NCBI GenBank assembly: GCA_963626805.1 | Contig: CAVFXS010000015.1 | Span: 1-11,685 of the forward strand | Reading direction: 5' to 3' | Length of the DNA: 11,685 nucleotides | Source: CAG-632 sp963626805 | GTDB lineage: Bacteria > Bacillota > Clostridia > Lachnospirales > Lachnospiraceae | In this document: in pieces, positions 1 to 5,337 of the stretch | Position numbering within the stretch: position 1 is the stretch's first letter | Layout: every line of letters starts with the position of its first letter | The notes under the pieces: generated by a model | What the model was told of the DNA's origin: nothing | The model's input: the letters and a program-made list of their open reading frames with translations, nothing else | The model's database searches: none | Position numbers and translations under genes: made by a program

Positions 1-112
1 TAAATAATCATTTATCAGAGAAATAATTATGATGATATGGACTATCATATCACAAGAATATTGGATATTATTTAATAAATAACAAAATATGCAAAGAAAA
101 GGAAGGCGCATG

Positions 113-1021
113 ATGTTTTATGATACATTAAATACAGAGGATCAAGTTTCATACTTAATAAAGCCAATCATAGAAGTGCTACAAGAAGCCGGTGGTCAAT
201 TGGAGAGAGCAGAAATTAGGGATAGAATTAGCGAAAAAGACGAGAAGATTGCTGAATTTGAACAAAAGCTATATACATCTAATAAAACCGGTTCTAAATA
301 TAAGAAATTTGATTTTAAGTTTAATTTTGCCCTTAAAGAGTTAAGTTATTTGGGATTCCTTACATATGTTAGATATAAACCAGTTGTGACATTAACGGAA
401 AAAGGAGCTGCCGTTGATGTTTCAAATTTTGATGTTAAGAAAGAAGTTCGAGAAAAGGCAGCTGTTTATTGGGAAGAAAAATCAGCTAAGAATAAAGAGA
501 AGAATAGTGTAATGCCAAAAGAAATCGAAGATGAAAACAGTATAAATGCTGATGATATATTGGATGATGTTAAGGTCAAATTGCAAAGTGCAATAGCAAA
601 TATGTCTCCTAAGAAATTTGAACAATTCTCGAGAGCATTACTGACTAAAATGGGAGTACAGTTTACGGATAAGGGTATTAAAATATCGAATGATGGTGGA
701 ATTGATGGATATGGATATCATACAGACGATGATGATTTCAGAACAACCCGAGTTGTAATTCAATGTAAACGATATAACACAGCACCTGTGAGTGAGCCTG
801 ATATAAATCAGTTTTTGGGGGCTATGAATAAATTTCAGGCAGATTATGGAGTGTTTATTACAAATAGCAGATTTACTAATGCAGCAAGGGAGGCAGCAAG
901 AGAAGGTACACCAATAACATTAATTGATGGCAATGATTTGGTAAGGCTTGTTATTAAGTATGAACTTTATATTACACCTGTAACAACATATGTACTTGAT
1001 GACTTTTATGATGAAGAATAG
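113..1021 (+). CDS. mrr: Mrr-family restriction endonuclease
   Basis: Probable DNA endonuclease of the Mrr_cat (restriction endonuclease-like) fold. Counting from the first ATG at 89, residues 171-290 hold the catalytic domain: a helix with E178 (KKFEQFSRALLTKMG), the strand motif NDGGIDGYG with D206, and VIQCKRY with Q225 and K227, giving the D-(Q)xK signature of PD-(D/E)xK enzymes. Residues 15-110 resemble the Mrr N-terminal winged-helix region (Mrr_N), and a charged Lys/Glu linker at about 115-160 joins the two. The start at 113 (or 110) is preferred to 89 because AAAGGAAGG at 98-106 is then correctly spaced, giving about 302 residues. No methyltransferase or specificity subunit is next to it, which fits the Mrr type that cuts modified foreign DNA. 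It converges on the AbiF-like gene with a 64-base gap and no clear terminator. Confidence 0.87.
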   Translation: MFYDTLNTEDQVSYLIKPIIEVLQEAGGQLERAEIRDRISEKDEKIAEFEQKLYTSNKTGSKYKKFDFKFNFALKELSYLGFLTYVRYKPVVTLTEKGAAVDVSNFDVKKEVREKAAVYWEEKSAKNKEKNSVMPKEIEDENSINADDILDDVKVKLQSAIANMSPKKFEQFSRALLTKMGVQFTDKGIKISNDGGIDGYGYHTDDDDFRTTRVVIQCKRYNTAPVSEPDINQFLGAMNKFQADYGVFITNSRFTNAAREAAREGTPITLIDGNDLVRLVIKYELYITPVTTYVLDDFYDEE

Positions 1022-1085
1022 TTACGTCGGTTATATTAATAGAAAACATATGTGTAACTTCTCTCACTGATTGTATGTCATGCAA

Positions 1086-2024
1086 CTATTTTTTATAGTG
1101 CACAATTTTTTCCCAGTTTTCAGGAAAGCCCATTTTGGAAAATAGCAGTTCCTGGCTGATGTGCGGGCAGTTCTTGAGAACGGAATGAATCAATCGTTTG
1201 AGCTCAGCTTTAAATTGTTTAAATTCCTGATTGTCAATAAGATAACGCAAAGCAATCACTGCTGCAAATAAATCTTTCTTGCCGATAGCATATTGTCCGT
1301 TTTTCTGTGGTATTTGTAATTTACTATGTAAAACCATATCAGGAATAGCTTCATTTACTTGAAATGAATAAAGCCTCTCATTGTGAGCACATACATTTCT
1401 ACAGCTTGCAAGGATACGGATGAGCTGATGCAACTGAACCTCTGACATATTGGCAAAATTCAGACTAACCTTGGTGCGGATATCCGAAGTCGTATATTGA
1501 TACATTTTTGAAATTTGTCCAAACGTAAGTGCATTGGTTGCTACCCATAAAGGGACATTTCCATACACTGTTGCATGATGAGTGATATAACTATAGTTGC
1601 TTGGCAAGGCGATAGTTTTACTTAAGGTAGTAATCAGGCGATTTATTTTGCTTTGATTTCTGCGAGTATAGTTATAATTACCTGCAGTTAAATATGCCGT
1701 CTGTTGTTCTCCATATTTTTCGCAAAAGTAGTAGGAAAGCATGGATTTCAACTGTCTTTCTACATGTAAGATATATTTTAGAAAGAGCGTTCTTAATTCT
1801 TCGTCAAAGTAATAGAAAGCGGTAATTTCTTCAAAAGTAACACCATGTAGATAATTACCGGATGGTTTATGTTTAAATAAATCCTTATAACCGCCGATTA
1901 ATGAAAAATAGCCTAACTTTTGTAAAGTGGTTTTAGCAAATTCAGGGTCAGAAATAATAAGCTGTTTTTCTTTTTCAAGCTTTTCGATTTGCTCATCATA
2001 TGTGTAAAATGTTTTATTAGCCAT
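1086..2024 (-). CDS. Abi_2 / AbiF-like abortive-infection HEPN protein
   Basis: A 312-residue protein of the Abi_2 (AbiD/AbiF) family, which acts in phage defence and is thought to be an RNA-cutting HEPN toxin. Visible family features are the N-terminal YDEQIEKLEKEKQLI segment, LGYFSLIGGYKDLF (37-50), a long helix with HVERQLKSMLSYYF (87-100), and the HEPN catalytic motif R209-N-V-C-A-H214 (RX4H) followed by NERLY. The start at 2024 is chosen over 2072 because AAAGGAGG at 2033-2040 is spaced 8 bases from it; the longer reading would run into the terminator of the upstream RNA. A small structured RNA with its own promoter lies directly upstream, the order seen in RNA-antitoxin/toxin pairs and in the published abiF RNA motif. 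Expression probably depends on read-through of that RNA terminator. Family assignment is firm; toxicity and target are inferred from the family. Confidence 0.88.
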   Translation of the reverse strand: MANKTFYTYDEQIEKLEKEKQLIISDPEFAKTTLQKLGYFSLIGGYKDLFKHKPSGNYLHGVTFEEITAFYYFDEELRTLFLKYILHVERQLKSMLSYYFCEKYGEQQTAYLTAGNYNYTRRNQSKINRLITTLSKTIALPSNYSYITHHATVYGNVPLWVATNALTFGQISKMYQYTTSDIRTKVSLNFANMSEVQLHQLIRILASCRNVCAHNERLYSFQVNEAIPDMVLHSKLQIPQKNGQYAIGKKDLFAAVIALRYLIDNQEFKQFKAELKRLIHSVLKNCPHISQELLFSKMGFPENWEKIVHYKK

Positions 2025-2050
2025 TTCTGAAGCCTCCTTTATTTTGGCAT

Positions 2051-2082
2051 AAAAAAAGTGGAGCCCACGCATGGAACTCCAC
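2051..2082 (-). terminator. Rho-independent terminator between the small RNA and the AbiF-like gene
   Basis: Minus strand GTGGAG (2082-2077) pairs with CTCCAC (2063-2058). An inner CCA/TGG stem carries a TGCG (UNCG-type) tetraloop, and seven T residues follow (2057-2051). It ends ten bases before the ribosome binding site of the AbiF-like gene, so it would set the ratio of RNA to toxin mRNA. Confidence 0.85.
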
Positions 2083-2120
2083 CGGCTGCGGGCATCGCAA
2101 GTTTCCGCAGCGCAACCACT
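2051..2120 (-). ncRNA. Small structured RNA upstream of the AbiF-like gene (abiF-RNA-like)
   Basis: A transcript of about 70 nt is predicted from the promoter at 2127-2155 to the T-tract at 2051. Its 5' part can form CTGCGG (2110-2105) with CCGCAG (2091-2086), enclosing a 13-nt loop. A competing stem pairs GGUUGCG (2117-2111) with CGCAGCC (2090-2084), leaving a 20-nt loop; both use CGCAG and cannot coexist. The 3' part is the UNCG-capped terminator hairpin. No convincing protein is encoded. From family knowledge, a conserved RNA motif named abiF RNA occurs just upstream of AbiF-domain genes in Firmicutes and other bacteria and favours stable tetraloops, which fits. The role as antitoxin RNA or cofactor for the HEPN protein is inferred. 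Confidence 0.75.
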
Positions 2121-2126
2121 AAAGAT

Positions 2127-2155
2127 ACTATACCATTGATATCTGGCGATGTCAA
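2127..2155 (-). promoter_or_regulatory. Sigma-A promoter of the abiF-associated RNA
   Basis: On the minus strand a perfect -35 box TTGACA (2155-2150), a 17-base spacer and a -10 box TATAGT (2132-2127) predict a start near 2120. An 8-base inverted repeat, TTTAGTGG/CCACTAAA, brackets the promoter: one arm at 2116-2123 at the RNA start and the other at 2166-2173 upstream, a possible operator. Confidence 0.87.
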
Positions 2156-2183
2156 ACAGTATTTTTTTAGTGGCATTAATAGT

Positions 2184-2273
2184 TTATGCGTTTCTGTGTG
2201 TGATATTCTTATTTTGTTCATTTCTGGCATTCAGCCATTTTTCTTTATATTCCAGTGCTTTCTCAGGCTTGTG
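2184..2273 (-). other. In-frame open tail beyond the amber stop of the STAND gene
   Basis: Directly after TAG (2276-2274) the same frame reads 29 codons to TAA (2186-2184). They begin HKPEKALEYKEKWLNAR, which is the turn and second helix of a TPR whose first helix, YGYLNNLYAR, ends exactly at the TAG. An intact ancestor of 808 residues is the simplest reading. The promoter of the abiF-associated RNA starts only 29 bases past this TAA, the compact spacing expected if 2184 were the original gene end. Confidence 0.7.
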
Positions 2274-4610
2274 CTATCTGGCATACAGATTATTCAGATA
2301 TCCATATACAGATTTCAGATAGTCATTCCCGGAAACATAATTATCATATGCTGAAACAGCAGTATCAGACGAAGTTGAATCAGAATTACTGGTATCCATA
2401 GCAGCATCGATAATACTCTCTGCATCCAGCAGATTCTTTTCGGCATCTACTGGTTTGCCCTCCTTTAAAGCAATTATTCCGGCGGCAAGCCGGCAACAGC
2501 CATAATCCAAAGTGGTGCTACCTTCGTTATCTGTCACAAGAGCATCATATTGATTAAGGACAAGCCTTGCAAGCTCTAAATCGTCAGCAAGTATCAGCAT
2601 ATTTACAAGGTTAAGCATCTGTTGGAGCATATCGTGCGTTTCAATTATGCCGGTGCCAGCATATGAAATCCTTATCTCAAATGCCTTGTGTAAGGCTTCG
2701 GTCGCTTTATCAGCTTTTTTAAGTGCAAGATATACATTGGACAGATTGTTGTAAAGGTTTGACAGCAGATTAGCATAGCGTTTCTGATTCATAGTGTTCA
2801 TAGCGTCTGCTTCATTTTCAAGCAGGTGTATAGCTTTTTCACGTTTTTTTACAGCCACACCATAATCTTTTCGCATGTATGCAAGCTCTGCTTTGTAGTC
2901 TAAAAGCAATGCTCTGTCACAGACAGAATCAATATGCTCCTGTTCCATAATATATGATATCCGGTCAGCCAGTTTTGGCATATAATCCCTGACCGAGTAT
3001 TTTTCAAGATATGGAAACATATCCTGAAGGAATAACAGATAACAGGCAGAATTATCATTGATGATGTTTTCTACAACACTTATCATAGCTTGTATCGTAT
3101 TATCAGGCTTTCGGACTTCTAAGCCATGCATCAGGCAGATTGTATGAAGGCTGTTCACAAGTGTCTGACAATTGGAAATGCAAGGCTTTAATTCTTCATA
3201 TATGATTTCCTGTATCAGAGGATGCAGGTTTATTTTCTTATTTTCTATGTCATCCGTTATAAAACCATATCGAGCAAGATAATTAACATCATGCAGAGAG
3301 GCAAGCTGCAGCCAGTTTCTGAAATGATTCTTATATATACCGGATATCGGAAGAAGTGACAGGTTCTTAAGTATATCGGTCTGTGAAGAATTAAGCCGGT
3401 TGATCTGCATAAGAATACGCAAATGTTCAATCATAAGCCCCTCATGATAATCCCCATCTTTATATAATTCCACATCTTCACTGTCCGTGATATTAAGCCC
3501 ACACATCTTTAGTTCATGCAGCAATTCATCAGGCTCAAGACCGCCTGCTGCAAGTGAAAGAGCTGATAATACGACAGTCAGGGTGTGGGAATGAACTTCT
3601 CTTATTATCTGTTTAACTGTTTCGGTATCATCATCTGAATAAGGACAATGCGAAGCAAAAAGCTGTAAAAGGTCTTTTTCAGATGCTATTTCTTTAATCT
3701 TAATAGAAGCATATTGTTTTACTTCACAGCGTGTCGTGACAAGCAATTGGAAATCATTCTTTACAAATTCTTTGAAAAAATCATCATCCTTAGGCAGTAC
3801 ATTAAAGTTATCCAGTATCACAAGGCTGTCCTGATGCAGAGAGCGTAGCAGCCAGTAATGTGAGTCAAATAAAGCATCCTCATCCATATCCGATGTGTCA
3901 TCTGAAAATTCCATAGATGCAATGTCTTTTCGCAGGCTGCCAGAATAAAACAGGTAGATGATATTGGTATATTTCTTTTTATTCTTGCTGGCATAATATT
4001 TTGCCAGTTCACTTTTACCTATTCCTGCGATTCCATTTATGAAAACAACGGATTCAGAAGCAAGCAGTCTGCCACATTCTTTTATCTCATCATTTCTTCC
4101 GATGAATTCTTTCACAACAACTGGAAGACGATTACTTAGCAGAATGTCAGTAAGCTCAGGTGAATACAGATTCTTTCTGTTATGGTCAGATAATATGGCA
4201 TAAAGCATAACATCTGTAAAGAATATGGCGTTATCCTCAATGGCAATTAATTCATCAGCTTTAGTAATGCCAATTATTTTTCGGCTGTTATTAATCATAT
4301 CTTCCATCAAATATCTTGCATTAGAAACATTTATAAGATTAGGAATAATCTTGTTTTCAAAGTCCGTAATCATTTGATTACGCCCGGTATCATCTTTGTA
4401 TTCGTTCAGAATATCTACAGGAACAGGTCTTGCTCCATTACACCAGCGGCTGAATGTGATGTTATCTTCTAAGGATTCACCATAGTCAGAGGCTTCATCC
4501 GAAAGGCAGAGCGAAAACAGGTCACGCACAAGTCGGTGCTGTGTATAAGTCTTTATTTTATTGTCAAGTAATGCACCTGTCACATGTGCAAATGTCAATT
4601 GATTTTTCAT
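2274..4610 (-). CDS. STAND (NB-ARC-like) ATPase with C-terminal TPR-like helices, probably truncated by an amber codon
   Basis: A 778-residue signal-transduction ATPase of the type found in bacterial antiviral NLR-like systems. FIGR (169-172) precedes Walker A GIAGIGKS (193-200). Walker B LVILDN (263-268) and the sensor VTTR (291-294) follow. A winged-helix segment begins near LSLLPISGI (417-425), and LHP (462-464) takes the place of the MHD motif. From about 565 the protein is helical and TPR-like (565-595 and 612-650 are the clearest). The N-terminal 165 residues match no effector I recognise; FSRWCNGARPVP (53-64) resembles the last helix of an XRE-type HTH. GGAG at 4619-4616 is spaced 5 bases from the start. 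The stop is TAG, and the frame stays open with TPR-like sequence to a TAA at 2184, so the gene may be a recently truncated allele. Its promoter region carries a LexA-type box. Sensor role in phage defence is inferred from architecture and neighbours. Confidence 0.85.
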   Translation of the reverse strand: MKNQLTFAHVTGALLDNKIKTYTQHRLVRDLFSLCLSDEASDYGESLEDNITFSRWCNGARPVPVDILNEYKDDTGRNQMITDFENKIIPNLINVSNARYLMEDMINNSRKIIGITKADELIAIEDNAIFFTDVMLYAILSDHNRKNLYSPELTDILLSNRLPVVVKEFIGRNDEIKECGRLLASESVVFINGIAGIGKSELAKYYASKNKKKYTNIIYLFYSGSLRKDIASMEFSDDTSDMDEDALFDSHYWLLRSLHQDSLVILDNFNVLPKDDDFFKEFVKNDFQLLVTTRCEVKQYASIKIKEIASEKDLLQLFASHCPYSDDDTETVKQIIREVHSHTLTVVLSALSLAAGGLEPDELLHELKMCGLNITDSEDVELYKDGDYHEGLMIEHLRILMQINRLNSSQTDILKNLSLLPISGIYKNHFRNWLQLASLHDVNYLARYGFITDDIENKKINLHPLIQEIIYEELKPCISNCQTLVNSLHTICLMHGLEVRKPDNTIQAMISVVENIINDNSACYLLFLQDMFPYLEKYSVRDYMPKLADRISYIMEQEHIDSVCDRALLLDYKAELAYMRKDYGVAVKKREKAIHLLENEADAMNTMNQKRYANLLSNLYNNLSNVYLALKKADKATEALHKAFEIRISYAGTGIIETHDMLQQMLNLVNMLILADDLELARLVLNQYDALVTDNEGSTTLDYGCCRLAAGIIALKEGKPVDAEKNLLDAESIIDAAMDTSNSDSTSSDTAVSAYDNYVSGNDYLKSVYGYLNNLYAR

Positions 4611-4627
4611 ACTTTCTCCATGTCTAT

Positions 4628-4655
4628 GTCAACTTCCGGTCAACATGCCGTCAAT
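4628..4655. repeat. Three GTCAA(C/T) direct repeats at 11-base spacing
   Basis: GTCAAC at 4628, GTCAAC at 4639 and GTCAAT at 4650 are spaced exactly 11 bases apart, about one helical turn, just upstream of the STAND start and inside its predicted leader. Such phased repeats are typical of binding sites for an Xis- or regulator-type protein, or integrase arm sites. Which protein binds is unknown. Confidence 0.5.
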
Positions 4656-4739
4656 GTGTTTCATTCTCAAAATTCACTATCATTATCACAACAAAATATA
4701 GCCAGCAGACATCAGAAGATATCTGAAACGGCTATAAAC

Positions 4740-4768
4740 ATTATAGCATAGAACAAACATATGTTCTA
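4740..4768 (-). promoter_or_regulatory. Probable promoter of the STAND gene (extended -10)
   Basis: The minus strand has a perfect extended -10, TGCTATAAT (4748-4740), with a poor -35 (TAGAAC, 4768-4763) at 17-base spacing. The start would lie near 4733, giving a leader of about 120 bases before the ATG at 4610. The LexA-type box at 4755-4766 falls in the spacer and -35 region. Confidence 0.6.
4755..4766 (-). promoter_or_regulatory. LexA/DinR (SOS) box candidate
   Basis: Minus strand GAACATATGTTT (4766-4755) matches the Gram-positive LexA consensus GAACRNRYGTTY at every position. It overlaps the -35 and spacer of the STAND promoter, where repressor binding would block transcription. It also lies upstream of the excisionase/integrase leader, so it could affect that direction as well. 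The same bases can form AGAACA/TGTTCT (4750-4755 with 4762-4767). Confidence 0.55.
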
Positions 4769-4811
4769 CAACTTTTTGTACATTGAAAACTAAATGAGCT
4801 TTATCATATGC

Positions 4812-4955
4812 CAACAGAACCAGCGAAGATGTTTCCGGTAGGAAACGGAGCAGGTGAAGACACTTCCGTCAAGGGTGGGAAACGGACTCGAACAGGAGTA
4901 GCCCACAGGTCACGAAGAGATTCGGGGGACTAAAGGTCAATTGTGAGACTGACAG
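4812..4955 (+). promoter_or_regulatory. Structured leader upstream of the excisionase gene
   Basis: This non-coding stretch, part of the gene-free interval 4611-5033, holds many local hairpins on the plus strand. GTTTCC/GGAAAC (4831-4836 with 4841-4846) has a GGTA loop. GTGGG/CCCAC (4875-4879 with 4902-4906) encloses ACTC/GAGT (4886-4889 with 4896-4899). CGAA/TTCG (4913-4924) has a GAGA (GNRA) loop, and GTCA/TGAC pairs 4936-4939 with 4950-4953. GGAAACGGA occurs twice, at 4841 and 4878. The base composition is richer in G and C than the flanks. A weak promoter (TTGTAC at 4776, TATCAT at 4802, spacing too long) lies upstream. A structured RNA controlling xis/int is possible; no known family was identified. 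Confidence 0.45.
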
Positions 4956-5033
4956 CATGTGGTATGTAGAAAGCCAAAATTAAATGTAGGTATAGCATAA
5001 GGAAACACTGAAAGAAGAGGAGGTGATGATGGG

Positions 5034-5222
5034 ATGGCTAAAGTGAATGAGAATAAAGCATTACTTAATGTTAAAGAATTATGCAGCTATTTAGGAATAG
5101 GACAGACGAAAGCCAGAGAATTACTGGGAAATCCTGCAAATGGTTTTACAGTAAGGATAGGAAACAGACTTTATGCACATAAGCAGAAACTGGATTTATG
5201 GCTGGTAAATCAGATATTATAG
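5034..5222 (+). CDS. xis: Excisionase-like (Xis/AlpA-type) small DNA-binding protein
   Basis: A 62-residue protein with an N-terminal winged-helix/MerR-like fold. LLNVKELCSYLGIGQTKARELL (10-31) is the helix-turn-helix, followed by GFTVRIGNRLYAHKQKLDLWL, the wing and last helix typical of Tn916-type excisionases. Such proteins bend DNA at the element ends and favour excision with the integrase, and some repress their own promoters. A very strong Shine-Dalgarno, AGAGGAGGTGAT (5016-5027), precedes the start; the nearer ATGs at 5026 and 5029 are in other frames. The integrase follows 115 bases downstream with its own promoter. The family is clear from length, motif and neighbour; whether it acts mainly as excisionase or regulator is not decided by sequence. 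Confidence 0.82.
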   Translation: MAKVNENKALLNVKELCSYLGIGQTKARELLGNPANGFTVRIGNRLYAHKQKLDLWLVNQIL

Positions 5223-5258
5223 ATAGCCTGCAGGAGGGGCTGGTAATGCAAATACACA

Positions 5259-5287
5259 TTGAAACCAATAAAGTTTTATGGTAGAAT
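5259..5287 (+). promoter_or_regulatory. Promoter of the integrase gene
   Basis: TTGAAA (5259-5264), a 17-base spacer and TAGAAT (5282-5287) preceded by TGG (extended -10) predict a start near 5294, about 44 bases ahead of the integrase ATG. Confidence 0.72.
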
Positions 5288-5304
5288 AGGAACGATATTT
5301 GGAA

Positions 5305-5330
5305 TCCTTCCTACTCTACACAAGGAAGGA
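5305..5330 (+). promoter_or_regulatory. Hairpin covering the integrase ribosome binding site
   Basis: TCCTTCC (5305-5311) is perfectly complementary to GGAAGGA (5324-5330) across a 12-base loop. The second arm contains the Shine-Dalgarno sequence of the integrase (start 5338), so folding would hide it and lower translation. There is no T-tract, so it is not a terminator. Confidence 0.5.
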
Positions 5331-5337
5331 GAAACAA

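Noticed and set aside
89..112. Earlier ATG for the Mrr gene at 89
   Set aside because: No Shine-Dalgarno ahead of it; AAAGGAAGG at 98-106 serves the ATG at 110/113.
2025..2072. Longer AbiF-like start at 2072
   Set aside because: The extension would be translated from the terminator hairpin of the upstream RNA; AAAGGAGG marks the start at 2024.
2274..2276. Amber as a programmed recoding site (pyrrolysine or suppressor)
   Set aside because: No pyl genes, tRNA or recoding structure are in the window, and the other genes end in TAA or TAG normally; a nonsense change is simpler.
2039..2354. Two open frames across the small-RNA region (minus 2039-2230 and plus 2058-2354)
   Set aside because: They have no suitable ribosome binding site, and they run over the RNA promoter and terminator or antisense to the STAND gene end; the RNA explains the region better.
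4611..5033. CRISPR array or long repeats in the largest gene-free interval
   Set aside because: Only short repeats (11-base phased GTCAA, two GGAAACGGA) occur; there is no repeat-spacer pattern.
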